Both the position numbers and the translations under genes were made by a program. Positions 35,622-44,471 of a stretch of DNA of 64,000 nucleotides are shown piece after piece. This DNA is from Streptomyces griseochromogenes (GTDB taxonomy: Bacteria > Actinomycetota > Actinomycetes > Streptomycetales > Streptomycetaceae), in NCBI RefSeq assembly GCF_001542625.1, contig NZ_CP016279.1, forward strand, positions 6,634,001 through 6,698,000, in the 5' to 3' direction. The stretch's first letter is position 1. Each line of letters begins with the position of its first letter. The notes beneath the pieces were generated by a model. That model worked only from the letters and a program-made list of their open reading frames with translations, ran no database searches and was not told where the DNA came from.

Positions 35622-36623
35622 GTGGACACCTTGACACGCCAACAACACCGCACCAGCGACGGCAGAACCACCGGACGAGCTCGAAGAATCGGCAAGGCCG
35701 GCGGAGACGGCAGAATCCCGCGCCGCCTGGCCGCGGTAACCGCCACAGCGCTCGCCGTGGCCGTACCACTGACCCTCGGCGCCGCAGGAGACGCGGGGGC
35801 GGCGGTGGACCACTCGATCGTCTTCGCCCGCTACACCGCGGCAGCGCCCGTCGAAGATCTCTACACGATCTCCCCCGGTGGCGGCACGCCCGTCGCGCTC
35901 ACCCACACCTCCACCGTCAGCGACGTGATGCCCACCTGGTCCCCGGACGGCAAGCGGGTGGCCTTCGTCCGTTATGGATCCGGTGGCGCCATCGACGGCA
36001 TCTGGACGATGAAGACCACGGGCGGCGACCTGAAGGCCGTCCCCGGCACCAAGGGCGCCTCCGACCCGGCGTGGTCCCCGGACGGCAAGCGGATCGCCTA
36101 CGCCAAGCCGGTCGGCACCCAGCGCGAGATCTATGTGGCCGACATCGACGGCACCCCGGCCACCCGGCTCACCCACACCACGGCGGACGACCTCCATCCG
36201 ACGTGGTCCCCGGACGGCAAGTACCTCGCGTTCAACCGCGCGGACGCGGGCGGGCACAGCAGGGTGATGCGGATCCGGCTGTCCACCCTGGCCCAGACGG
36301 CCGTCACCGGATCCGGCTCCCACGACTGGACGCCCGACTGGTCGCACGGCGGCCGGATCGCCTTCAGCCGCGTGGACTCCTCGGGCTTCGCTCACCTCTA
36401 CCTCGTCCGCCCCGACGGCACCGGACTGCACCGCATCACCGCCGCCCGCCTCAACGACAAGAACCCCTCGTGGTCGCCGGACGGCAACCGCCTGGTGTTC
36501 ACCAGAGGCGGTGCCGACGACGGGGACCCCGAACACCTCTACCTGGTACGGGCCGACGGCACCGGACTGACCCAGCTCACCAAGACCGACTCCCATGACC
36601 TGGAGGCGGACTGGCGCCCGTAA
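35622..36623 (+). CDS. Secreted TolB/PD40-type beta-propeller protein
   Basis: 333 residues from GTG 35622 (GGGAGGGATCGG upstream). A long N-terminal signal (RRLAAVTATALAVAVPLTLG to DAGAAVD) precedes six PD40 blades, each with the hallmark PxWSPDGKRxAF: PTWSPDGKRVAFVRYGS, PAWSPDGKRIAYAKPVG, PTWSPDGKYLAFNRADA, PDWSHGGRIAFSRVDSS, PSWSPDGNRLVFTRGGA. Such propellers bind proteins or peptides; no enzymatic domain is attached. Confidence 0.9.
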   Translation: MDTLTRQQHRTSDGRTTGRARRIGKAGGDGRIPRRLAAVTATALAVAVPLTLGAAGDAGAAVDHSIVFARYTAAAPVEDLYTISPGGGTPVALTHTSTVSDVMPTWSPDGKRVAFVRYGSGGAIDGIWTMKTTGGDLKAVPGTKGASDPAWSPDGKRIAYAKPVGTQREIYVADIDGTPATRLTHTTADDLHPTWSPDGKYLAFNRADAGGHSRVMRIRLSTLAQTAVTGSGSHDWTPDWSHGGRIAFSRVDSSGFAHLYLVRPDGTGLHRITAARLNDKNPSWSPDGNRLVFTRGGADDGDPEHLYLVRADGTGLTQLTKTDSHDLEADWRP

Positions 36624-36809
36624 GGCGCCCGGCAGAGAGAGTCGGCCTGCCCGGGTTCGGCGAACACGTCCTGCGGCCAGGGGTCTGAGCCACCGAGCCC
36701 TTCTACGCGCCGCTGCCCACCCGGTCCCCCGACCAGGTGGGCTCAGGCCGCGCCAAAGCGATCATCGGTGACGGAGCTGCTCAACCTCGCCGCCGAGGCA
36801 GAGATCCCG

Positions 36810-37856
36810 TCAGGGCCGCGCCGCCCTGCGGAGCTCGGCCAGCAGTTCAAGCCCCGTACGGCTCCTCCCCGTCCCGGCCTCCGCGCCCTCCGCCTCCCTG
36901 ACCAGGGCCACCAGGCGGTTGTTCGCCGGCGCCTTCAGGCCGTGCCGTTCGGCCAGCACGACGATCTCGCCCTGCAGCGTGTCGATCTCCGTGGGCCTGC
37001 CGCGCTGCAGATCCTCCCACATCGAGGAGCGGGCGTGCGCGTCGATGCGCAGCGTCGAGGCCGCCACCCTGCGGAACAGGGTGTCCGGCAGGCGCAGTAC
37101 GTACGGGGTGAGCCAGGCCGGCGCCGGGCCGAGCCGCGCGGGGCGGATGCCCGCGGCGCGGTAGGCCGCGAGGGCCTCCTGTTGGCACATCGCGAGGCAC
37201 AGCCGGTACGAGCGCTGCGCAAGCTGTGCGCGCAGCGGGAGGCCGGAGAGAGCGTTGACGGCGTTGTTGAGATTCATCAGCAGCTTGGCATGCTGCACCT
37301 CGGCGATGTCGCCGCGCGCCTCGATGGCCAGGCCCGCCTCCGTACAGGCGCGAATCAACCGGGCCGCCTCCGGGTCGTCTTCCACCATCAGGGTGCCCGG
37401 CATCCCCTGATGCACCGTGCCCGGCTCGGACTGGACCACGTTGTAAGGCACCATTCCGGCCAGCACCCGGGCCGCCGGGAGGGCGGCGCGGAGGGTTGCC
37501 GGATTGTGGAGCCCGTTCTGGAAGCTCACCACGACCGCGCCGGGCTTGAGGTGAGCGGCCAGCTCCCGAGCGGCGGCCTCGGTGGCCGCGGTCTTCACGG
37601 TGACCAGCACGTAGTCCGCCTCGGCGGCGGCGTCGGGCGTGGTGGCGACTGCCAGCCGGTCGGGCGGCAGATATCGGGGCGGGCGGACCGAGTCACTGAG
37701 CGTCAGCCCCTTCTCCCGCAGAACGTCCATCGCCGCCGGCCGGCCGATCAGGGTGACGTCGGCGCCGGCTACGGCAAGGCTGCCGCCGAGATGGCAGCCG
37801 ATGCTGCCCGCGCCGAGGACTGCGAACTTGGGACGTGGCTCGAACATGCGGCTCAC
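36810..37856 (-). CDS. Ketopantoate reductase (PanE/ApbA)-like oxidoreductase
   Basis: 348 residues. N-terminal Rossmann motif FAVLGAGSIGCHLGGSLA, TLIGRPA for NADP, VLVTVKTAATEAAARELAAH and VVSFQNGLHNPATLR (the catalytic-lysine helix K and the conserved NG). C-terminal domain with KLLMNLNNAVNAL and SSMWEDLQRGRPTEIDTLQG, the typical D-x-xRGRxTEID motif. Could catalyse ketopantoate reduction for coenzyme A or act on another 2-oxo acid. Transcribed alone, convergent with the propeller gene. Confidence 0.92.
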   Translation of the reverse strand: MSRMFEPRPKFAVLGAGSIGCHLGGSLAVAGADVTLIGRPAAMDVLREKGLTLSDSVRPPRYLPPDRLAVATTPDAAAEADYVLVTVKTAATEAAARELAAHLKPGAVVVSFQNGLHNPATLRAALPAARVLAGMVPYNVVQSEPGTVHQGMPGTLMVEDDPEAARLIRACTEAGLAIEARGDIAEVQHAKLLMNLNNAVNALSGLPLRAQLAQRSYRLCLAMCQQEALAAYRAAGIRPARLGPAPAWLTPYVLRLPDTLFRRVAASTLRIDAHARSSMWEDLQRGRPTEIDTLQGEIVVLAERHGLKAPANNRLVALVREAEGAEAGTGRSRTGLELLAELRRAARP

Positions 37857-38046
37857 TCTCGGAAAGCGTGGCGGAGGCGTCCAGCATGGCCGAGGCGGGC
37901 GGCGTTGACCATCGCCCCGACCGAGCGAACGGCCCTCGCCGAACAGCCGGCTCTGTTCACGAGAAGTGGCGGCTCTGGCCCGACTTCTGCGGTGCGTGCA
38001 CGCCGAGTGGAACGGCGAGGTCCGGGAGCGCTGGGCCCCACGGACG

Positions 38047-38451
38047 TCAGTGGGTGTCGGTGCGCTTTTCGAGGCGGGTGCCGTGGCGAAGGGTGATCGA
38101 CATCAGGTCGCTGGGGGCGTCCAGCTCCAGGCGGTGCCAGCGGCCGCGCGGGACGATCACGGCATGGCCTGCCTGCAACCGCACCATGTCCTGGATGCCG
38201 CCGGGCGAGGCGGGACGCAAGTAGAGGCGGACGCTGCCGGTCAGACAGCACACCGCCTCCTCGGCCTCCGGGTGCATCTCCCAGTGGTCGGCGTGGACGT
38301 CGGCGTCGGTCTCCACGTGGAACGTCGCGATCTGCCAGGCGCCGGAGTCGCCGCTCGTCATCCGCCGTTCGGCGACTCGGATGTTGCCGTTGGGGTGGAT
38401 GTGCAGCGCCGAGGCGAACAGGTCGATGGATGAGAGAGGTGTCGTCGTCAT
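38047..38451 (-). CDS. Cupin-domain protein
   Basis: 134 residues. Cupin motif 1 HADHWEMHPEAEEAVCCLTG (metal ligands H, H, E) and motif 2 AGHAVIVPRGRWHRLEL with the third His, in a single small barrel. Start codon overlaps the stop of the small membrane protein at 38448 (ATGA). Possibly an epimerase, dioxygenase or ligand-binding protein; no specific function shown. Confidence 0.88.
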   Translation of the reverse strand: MTTTPLSSIDLFASALHIHPNGNIRVAERRMTSGDSGAWQIATFHVETDADVHADHWEMHPEAEEAVCCLTGSVRLYLRPASPGGIQDMVRLQAGHAVIVPRGRWHRLELDAPSDLMSITLRHGTRLEKRTDTH

Positions 38452-38630
38452 GACGGCGTTCCTTCCAGTCGGTTGTCCAGGTGGGGGACGGGTCGCGGCT
38501 CGGATGTCGCGACCCGGCTGCGGGGCAGCGCACCGATCGCCACGGCCGCCGCGAGTACGAACAGCACGGCGGCAAAGGCCAGGCCCAGGGCGTAGCGGCC
38601 GACGCCGGTACGGCCACCGCCGCCAACCAC
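38448..38630 (-). CDS. Small single-helix membrane protein coupled to the cupin
   Basis: About 60 residues from GTG 38630, chosen because GAGGGGG lies 8 bp upstream; a longer frame to 38663 exists. One membrane helix (YALGLAFAAVLFVLAAAVAI) then a short tail RSRVATSEPRPVPHLDNRLE. ATGA overlap with the cupin gene supports it as real. It may tether or partner the cupin at the membrane. Confidence 0.55.
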   Translation of the reverse strand: MVGGGGRTGVGRYALGLAFAAVLFVLAAAVAIGALPRSRVATSEPRPVPHLDNRLEGTPS

Positions 38631-38646
38631 ACTCCGGAGTCCCCCT

Positions 38647-38668
38647 CGTAAGTTTTTATACACGTAAG
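38647..38668. promoter_or_regulatory. Direct repeats and AT-rich promoter before the small membrane/cupin operon
   Basis: CGTAAG occurs at 38647-38652 and 38663-38668 within an AT-rich stretch unusual here (minus strand TTACGTGTATAAAAACTTAC, with TATAAA as a possible -10). Candidate promoter with operator repeats. Confidence 0.4.
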
Positions 38669-38983
38669 AAAAATAGCGTCAGGAGATCGCCGCTGTCGAC
38701 ACCCGGGGGATGACGGAAGCACTCAATGGGCTTCCCGGTCGATGAGGGTGCGGACGCCGGGGAGCCGTCGGCCTTCAGCGCGGGGCAGGCGTAACCCCGG
38801 GTTCCAGCCGCTTGTGAATCGGTCATAGACGAAGAATTTCCTGTCACGGGCCTTGACTTCGCAGGTGGGCGGCATCGCGCACGCGGAAGCGGAGGGACTG
38901 ATTCGCCTACGCAAGATCAACAGTCGTCCCACCTAGGGTGAATATGCCAGCTGCTGAATCCCCTTCTTCGGGAAGGCATGCAC
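38669..38983. other. Region between cupin and sugar operons
   Basis: 315 bp. The minus strand holds short frames (for example MTDSQAAGTRGYACPALKAD and on), but none has a convincing start or family. The plus strand contains the promoter of the downstream operon, which I could not locate precisely. Confidence 0.3.
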
Positions 38984-39646
38984 ATGATCAGAAGTGCGAT
39001 CTTGTTCGATCTGGATGGCACTCTTGTCGACTCCTACGCGGACGCAGAGGACTGCTGGGGCGAGTGGGCCCGATCGGTCGGCGTGGGCGAGGAGTTCGAC
39101 CTGGCGCGGTTCTACGGGCAAAAGCGCAGCGACATCGTGCGGACGATGCTTCCGCACCTGTCCGAGCAGGAGATCCTGGACCACGCGGAGCGGGTCAGAC
39201 TCGCAGAGCGGGCCCGCGTCGCGAAAGTGGTGGCGCTGCCCGGCGCGGCAGAGGTGCTCGCCGCACTCCCCCGGCACCGCTGGGGCATCGTCACATCGAA
39301 CGACACGGAGGTGGCGGAGGCTCGGCTGCGCAGCGCCGGCCTTCCGGTACCCGATGTCCTCGTCAGCGCGGATGACGTCGGGCAACCCAAGCCCCATCCG
39401 GAGGGGTTCCTGCTCGCCGCGCAGAAGATCGGCGTCGATCCCGCCACTGCGGTGGGGATCGACGACTCCCCCATGGGCGTCGCCGCGGCCATGGCCGCCG
39501 GCATGACGACGATCGCTGTGCGCTTCCGGACGCACGACGACAACGCACTGCGCGAAGCGCATGCCGTGGCCGACGGCGTGGGCTCCCTCACCTTCCAGGT
39601 CCTCCCGGACGGCATTTCCCTCAAGATTCCCGGAGCCGAATTATGA
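38984..39646 (+). CDS. HAD-superfamily phosphatase/phosphomutase, first gene of sugar operon
   Basis: 220 residues from ATG 38984 (GGGAAGG seven bases upstream; ATG 38978 possible). HAD motifs: [11 protein letters not shown] (nucleophile and acid Asp), [19 protein letters not shown] (Lys), [11 protein letters not shown]. Resembles phosphoglycolate or sugar-phosphate phosphatases and beta-phosphoglucomutase relatives. The last sense codon (39641-39643) is TTA, and its final A is the A of the next gene's ATG, so termination and re-initiation are coupled through a bldA codon. Confidence 0.9.
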   Translation: MIRSAILFDLDGTLVDSYADAEDCWGEWARSVGVGEEFDLARFYGQKRSDIVRTMLPHLSEQEILDHAERVRLAERARVAKVVALPGAAEVLAALPRHRWGIVTSNDTEVAEARLRSAGLPVPDVLVSADDVGQPKPHPEGFLLAAQKIGVDPATAVGIDDSPMGVAAAMAAGMTTIAVRFRTHDDNALREAHAVADGVGSLTFQVLPDGISLKIPGAEL

Positions 39647-40344
39647 CCTTACGCATCTCGCCGAGCGTCCTCGCGGCCGACTTCACCCGGCTCGCCGACG
39701 AGGCGGACGCGGTGGCCGACGACGCCGACCTGCTGCATGTCGACGTGATGGACAACCACTTCGTTCCCAATCTCACGGTGGGGCTTCCGGTGGTCGAGTC
39801 CCTCGTGAAGAACGTGCGGCTGCCTCTCGACATCCACCTCGGTATCGCCGACCCGGACCGCTGGGCCCCGGACTACGCCGAGGCGGGGGCGGGCAGCGTG
39901 ACGATCCACGCGGAAGCCACCCACGCGCCGGTCCGCACTTTGCGGGCGATCCGGGCGGCGGGCGCCCAGGCCGGACTCGCACTCAGCCCCGCCACTCCCC
40001 TCCTGCCCTACGAAGGGCTGCTCGAGGAAGTCGACACGCTCCTGGTGATGACCGTCGAACCCGGCTTCGGCAGCCAGAAGTTCCTGGAGTTCACGCTGGA
40101 GAAGGTCCGGCGGGCACGCGAGGCCATCGACTCCCTCCGGCGCGTGAGCGGCCGGGAGATACCTCTGTGGCTACAGGTCGACGGCGGCGTCAACGAGGCC
40201 ACCATCGAGCGATGCGCGGCCGCGGGAGCGGACTCCTTCGTGGCCGGCTCTGCCGTCTACGCCTCCGACGACCCGGCCGCCGCCGTGCGCGCTCTGCGAG
40301 CGAAGGCCGAGAGCACACAGTTGGTCGTCACCGAAGCATCCTGA
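39643..40344 (+). CDS. rpe: Ribulose-phosphate 3-epimerase
   Basis: 233 residues, ATG overlapping the HAD stop. TIM-barrel signatures: [40 protein letters not shown] (metal-binding HVDVMD), [13 protein letters not shown] (usually LDVHLM), [16 protein letters not shown] and [21 protein letters not shown] likely second copy beside the housekeeping enzyme, dedicated to this operon. Third codon is TTA (39649-39651), predicting dependence on the bldA tRNA. Confidence 0.9.
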   Translation: MTLRISPSVLAADFTRLADEADAVADDADLLHVDVMDNHFVPNLTVGLPVVESLVKNVRLPLDIHLGIADPDRWAPDYAEAGAGSVTIHAEATHAPVRTLRAIRAAGAQAGLALSPATPLLPYEGLLEEVDTLLVMTVEPGFGSQKFLEFTLEKVRRAREAIDSLRRVSGREIPLWLQVDGGVNEATIERCAAAGADSFVAGSAVYASDDPAAAVRALRAKAESTQLVVTEAS

Positions 40345-40387
40345 ACATCCTCAACCCCCGCATCCGTTGCATGGAAGGAACGATCAC

Positions 40388-41221
40388 ATGGGACGCGTAG
40401 AGGGCAAGGTCGCCCTGATCACCGGCGCCGCTCGCGGACAGGGACGCTCGCACGCCGTCCGGCTGGCCCAGGAAGGCGCGCACATCATCGCCTCCGACAT
40501 CTGCCAGGAGGTCGGCAGCACCCACTACACGCTGGCGACCAGCGACGATCTCAAGGAGACCCGGCGGCTCGTCGAGAACGAGGGCGGGAAGATCCTCACC
40601 GTCAGCGCCGATGTACGGGAGCCGGAGCAGTTACGGGCGGCGGTCGACGCCGGCCTGGCGGAGTTCGGCCACATCGACGTGGTGTGCGCCAATGCCGGGA
40701 TCGGCTCGCTCGGACGGGCCTGGGAGCTCTCCGACAAGCAGTGGGGCGACATGCTCGACGTCAACCTCACCGGTGCGTGGAACACCGTGCGGGCCGTCAT
40801 CCCGCACATGATCGAGGCAGGCCGCGGCGGTTCCATCATCTTCACCAACTCGGTCGCCGGGACCCTCGGGCGGCCCAACATGGCACACTACGCGGCCTCC
40901 AAGCACGGGCTCGTAGGCCTGATGCGCTCGCTCGCCAACGAGCTGGCGCCCTACTACATCAGGGTCAACAGCATCCACCCGGGCAATGTCGACACCGACA
41001 TGGTGCAGAACATCACCGGGCGCAGGCTGCTGCTGCCCGATGTCGAGGACCCGTCCCGTGAGGAGTTCGCCGAGGCCGCCGCCGCGCTGAGTGTCATCCC
41101 CGTCCCCTGGGTGGAGTCCATCGACATCAGCAACGCCGTGCTGTGGCTGGCCTCCGAGGAGGCCCGCTATGTCACGGGCGCGACCCTGCCGGTGGACGCC
41201 GGCGCCGCGATCAAGGCCTGA
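40388..41221 (+). CDS. SDR-family dehydrogenase (carveol-dehydrogenase-like)
   Basis: 277 residues from ATG 40388 (GGAAGGAACGATCAC upstream). Glycine motif [23 protein letters not shown] in [10 protein letters not shown], catalytic Ser in [10 protein letters not shown], Tyr-Lys in YAASKHG, and [12 protein letters not shown]. The [10 protein letters not shown] form and long insert before the first Asp-rich loop resemble mycofactocin-type SDRs, though no mycofactocin genes are here. Third gene of the sugar operon, codon 82 is TTA (40631-40633). Probably oxidises a sugar or polyol. Confidence 0.9.
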   Translation: MGRVEGKVALITGAARGQGRSHAVRLAQEGAHIIASDICQEVGSTHYTLATSDDLKETRRLVENEGGKILTVSADVREPEQLRAAVDAGLAEFGHIDVVCANAGIGSLGRAWELSDKQWGDMLDVNLTGAWNTVRAVIPHMIEAGRGGSIIFTNSVAGTLGRPNMAHYAASKHGLVGLMRSLANELAPYYIRVNSIHPGNVDTDMVQNITGRRLLLPDVEDPSREEFAEAAAALSVIPVPWVESIDISNAVLWLASEEARYVTGATLPVDAGAAIKA

Positions 41222-41244
41222 GACCGCACCGGCGAGGAGGCATC

Positions 41245-42447
41245 ATGTCTATGACCAAGCGATCGAGCGAACCATTACGGGACCCCTTGGGGCAGCTGGG
41301 CGAATACGGCGTCTCGATATGGCTGGACGACCTCAGCCGCGAGCGTCTGGTCTCCGGCAATCTCGCCGCCGTCGTACGGGACAAGGCGGTCGTCGGGGTC
41401 ACCACCAACCCGTCCATCTTCCAGCGGGCCATCGCGGGCGACTCGGGATCGGCGTACGAGGCGCAACTGCGGGACCTGGCCCTGCGCGGGGTCACCGCGG
41501 AGGAAGCGGTCCGCGTGCTGACCACCGCGGACGTGCGTGCGGCGGCCGACATCCTGCGGCCGGTGTTCGACCGTACGTCAGGGCACGACGGGCGCGTCTC
41601 GTTGGAGGTCGATCCCCGGCTGGCCCACCGGACGGAGGCCACGGTCGCCGAGGCCCGGCAGCTGTGGTGGATGGTGGACCGGCCCAACGTGCTCATCAAG
41701 ATCCCCGCCACCCGGGCGGGGCTCCCGGCGATCACCCAGGCCATCGCGGAGGGCATCAGCGTGAACGTGACGCTGATCTTTTCGATCGACCGGTACCGAG
41801 CGGTGGCGGACGCCTATCTCAGTGGTCTGGAAGCGGCGCTCGAAGCGGGCCACGACCTCTCCGGCATCGAGTCGGTGGCCTCCTTCTTCGTCTCCCGGCT
41901 CGACACCGAGACCGATCGGCGGCTGGAGGAGATCGGCGGCGAGAAGGCGTTGGCGCTGCGCGGCCGGACCGGATTGGCCAACTCCCGCCTGGCCCACGAG
42001 GTGTACGAGGAGATCGCCGACTCCCCGCGGTGGCGGGCGCTGCAGGCGGCCGGGGCCAATCCGCAGCGCCTGCTGTGGACCTCGACCAGCACCAAGAACC
42101 CCGACTACCCGGACACCTGCTACGTCACCGGCCTGGTGACCGCGGGCACGGTCAACACCTTGCCGGAGGCGACCCTGGACGCCGTGGCCGACCACGGCGA
42201 GATCCACGGCGACACGGTCCGCGGCCAGTACGCGCAGGCCGCGGGGGTCTTCGCGGGGCTGGCCGGAGCCGGCATCGACTACGACGACGTCGTGGAGGTG
42301 CTGGAGGCCGAGGGGGTCAAGGCGTTCGAGAAGGCGTGGCAGGACCTCCTCGACAGCGTGGCGAGCTCGCTCGTCCGACTGGGCGAGGAACCGGCCGCGC
42401 ACCGAGGACGACCGACCGGCAGCGGGACGAGCACGGACGCACGATGA
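41245..42447 (+). CDS. tal: Transaldolase
   Basis: 400 residues from ATG 41245 (GAGGAGG upstream). Landmarks: [34 protein letters not shown], and [20 protein letters not shown] with Schiff-base Lys152, then [19 protein letters not shown], and [20 protein letters not shown]. This is the long actinobacterial transaldolase type. Codon 11 is TTA (41275-41277). Its stop overlaps the MFS start by 4 bp. With epimerase and phosphatase it points to rearrangement of pentose- or sedoheptulose-type phosphates. Confidence 0.93.
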   Translation: MSMTKRSSEPLRDPLGQLGEYGVSIWLDDLSRERLVSGNLAAVVRDKAVVGVTTNPSIFQRAIAGDSGSAYEAQLRDLALRGVTAEEAVRVLTTADVRAAADILRPVFDRTSGHDGRVSLEVDPRLAHRTEATVAEARQLWWMVDRPNVLIKIPATRAGLPAITQAIAEGISVNVTLIFSIDRYRAVADAYLSGLEAALEAGHDLSGIESVASFFVSRLDTETDRRLEEIGGEKALALRGRTGLANSRLAHEVYEEIADSPRWRALQAAGANPQRLLWTSTSTKNPDYPDTCYVTGLVTAGTVNTLPEATLDAVADHGEIHGDTVRGQYAQAAGVFAGLAGAGIDYDDVVEVLEAEGVKAFEKAWQDLLDSVASSLVRLGEEPAAHRGRPTGSGTSTDAR

Positions 42448-43688
42448 CAACTGCCGTTTCGGCGACCGAGACCGGGCCACGGGTGTCACGCGCATTCGTG
42501 GTCCGGCTCGGCCTCGGCTACCTCGGCCTGTACAGCGCGGTCCTGTCCGTCGCGCTGGTCACCCTCGCCCTGCGCGTCGAGGATGTCGACCCCCGGCACA
42601 AGGAGACCAGCCTCGCGGTGGTGGCCAGCCTCGGGGCCCTGGTCGCCCTGCTGGCCAACCCCCTGGCCGGGCGGCTGTCGGATCGCACGTCCTCGCGCTT
42701 CGGGCGACGCAGGCCCTGGCTGATCGGCGGGGTGCTCGGCGGGACCGTGGGCCTGGCCGTCATGGCCATGGTCCCGTCCGTCGTCGCCGTCGCTGTCGGC
42801 TGGTGTCTGGCGCAGCTCTGCTTCAACGCGACCATCGCCGCGCTCGCCGCCACCGTGCCGGAGCATGTCCCCGTCTCGCAGCGCGGCATGGTCTCCGGCG
42901 TCGTAGGGTTCAGCCAGCGGCTGGCCGTACCGATCGGCATGGGAGCGGCCGCCCAGTTCTCGGCGGGTGCCGCCGGGTTCCTGGTGCCGGCGGCGGTGGC
43001 GGTCGTCGTCATCACCCTGTTCGCCGTGCCCTTGCGTGACGGGAGGGCCCCGTCGGGCCAAGTCCCTTTCTCCGCACGGGAGTTCTTCGGCAGCTTCTGG
43101 ACCGATCCCCGCAGTCATCCGGACTTCGGCTGGGTGTGGCTGACGCGGTTTCTGGTGTTCTTCGCGGCCGTCGCACCCGTTCCCTACCTCGCCTACTACC
43201 TGACCTCCCGGCTGCACATCTCCGACGGTGACGTGGCCGGCACCGTCGCGTTGCTGACCACGCTCAACTACGGCCTCAGCGGCGTGACGGCGGTGCTGTG
43301 CGGCTGGCTGTCCGATCGGGCCGGCCGCCGCAGGCCCTTCGTGACCGCGGCCGCCGTCCTCCTGGCGGCCGGCCTGGGCCTCCTCGCCATGTCCACCGCA
43401 CTGCCTTGGGTGTATCTCGCGCAGGCTCTGCTGGGCGTCGGATCCGGCTTCTACTTCGCCGTGGACATGGCCCTGGCGACAGAGGTGCTGCCCAACTCCG
43501 CCGACGTCGGCAAGGACCTCGGCGTCATCAACAGCGCCGACGTCCTGCCGCAGTCCATCGGACCCGCCCTCGCGCCGCTGCTGCTGGCGGTCGGCTCGGG
43601 GCACAACTACACCGCTCTCTACCTGTTCACGATGGTCGTGGGCCTGGTGGGAACCCTCACCGTCACCCGCATCAAGACCGTCCGCTGA
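42444..43688 (+). CDS. MFS sugar/small-molecule transporter of the sugar operon
   Basis: 414 residues, about 12 helices, ATGA overlap with transaldolase. GPH-like/MFS features: [20 protein letters not shown] (motif A) and its mirror [20 protein letters not shown] after the central loop. Likely imports the substrate whose catabolism the operon encodes. No TTA codons seen, unlike the first four genes. Confidence 0.88.
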   Translation: MTTAVSATETGPRVSRAFVVRLGLGYLGLYSAVLSVALVTLALRVEDVDPRHKETSLAVVASLGALVALLANPLAGRLSDRTSSRFGRRRPWLIGGVLGGTVGLAVMAMVPSVVAVAVGWCLAQLCFNATIAALAATVPEHVPVSQRGMVSGVVGFSQRLAVPIGMGAAAQFSAGAAGFLVPAAVAVVVITLFAVPLRDGRAPSGQVPFSAREFFGSFWTDPRSHPDFGWVWLTRFLVFFAAVAPVPYLAYYLTSRLHISDGDVAGTVALLTTLNYGLSGVTAVLCGWLSDRAGRRRPFVTAAAVLLAAGLGLLAMSTALPWVYLAQALLGVGSGFYFAVDMALATEVLPNSADVGKDLGVINSADVLPQSIGPALAPLLLAVGSGHNYTALYLFTMVVGLVGTLTVTRIKTVR

Positions 43689-43712
43689 CCATCCACCTCA
43701 CCGGAGGAACCC

Positions 43713-44021
43713 GTGATCTACGAATACGCCTACCTGTACATCACCCGCGGCCGGGAAGCCGAGTTCGAGCGGGCGCTCGTCGCGGCGAGCCCCATCCTGA
43801 GGTCCGCGGAGGGCTGCCGGTCCGTCGACCTCTACCGCGACGTGGAGGCCGAGGGCCCCTACCTGCTGCGCGTGGGCTGGGCGAGCCTTGAGGACCACGT
43901 GGAGAAGTTCCCCAAGAGCAAGCAGGCGCCCGAGTTCGCCGCGGCCATCGAGCACTTCTTCGACCGCGAGCCCACCCTGCGCCACTTCGACTCCCAGCCT
44001 GTGGGCGCCGGCATCGGCTGA
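43713..44021 (+). CDS. ABM-domain protein, last gene of sugar operon
   Basis: 102 residues from GTG 43713 (CCGGAGGAA upstream), 24 bp after the transporter. IYEYAYLYITRGREAEFERA, EGCRSVDLYRDVEAEGPYLL and RVGWASLEDHVEKFPKS form a ferredoxin-like ABM fold with a central His. Could be a rhamnose-mutarotase-like isomerase or a small oxygenase; the operon context makes a sugar-related role attractive. Confidence 0.82.
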   Translation: MIYEYAYLYITRGREAEFERALVAASPILRSAEGCRSVDLYRDVEAEGPYLLRVGWASLEDHVEKFPKSKQAPEFAAAIEHFFDREPTLRHFDSQPVGAGIG

Positions 44022-44048
44022 GGCGTTCCGCCCGGATCCACCGGCGGG

Positions 44049-44429
44049 TCAGAGGAGGTCGCCTGCGATGTGGAGTGCGGCCGGGTACGTGGTCGCGGCC
44101 TTCGCGCAAGGGGTGACAACCCCGCGGCCGAAGGCGGGTGGCCCGCCGTCACGGCTGCCGCGACGCGGACGATGGCCCCTCTGATCAGCCGGGACGGGGG
44201 GTCGACCCTCGAATGCCGCGCTTGCGCAGGTGCTCGCGGAGCGCGCACGAGGAGTACACCTTGGGCAGAGACCCGGCGGTCGCCGGTCTCTGTCGACCGC
44301 GAGCTGAACCTTCGTGGTCAGCCCGCCGCGAGAGCGTTCGACGGCCTGATGTGGCGGCTCGCCGGCCGGGGCCCCTTTCCGTGGGGCCCCGCTGGTGTGC
44401 TGGTGGGCGCGAGCGTGGTGGACACCCAC
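44049..44429 (-). pseudogene. Degraded IS5-type transposase relic
   Basis: The minus strand contains, in order, RAHQHTSGAPRKGAPAGEPP, AVERSRGGLTTKVQLAVDRD (the RSRGGLTTK signature), then in a shifted frame LREHLRKRGIRGSTPRPG, another shift to PVPADQRGHRPRRGSRDGGP and PPAFGR, and finally AATTYPAALHIAGDLL. These match successive parts of IS5-family DDE transposases, with sections missing and at least two frameshifts. Terminal inverted repeats were not found. Confidence 0.75.
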
Positions 44430-44471
44430 TGCCGTCGGCGTCGGACGGGCGTGGTGCCGGAGCCCCTGTGG

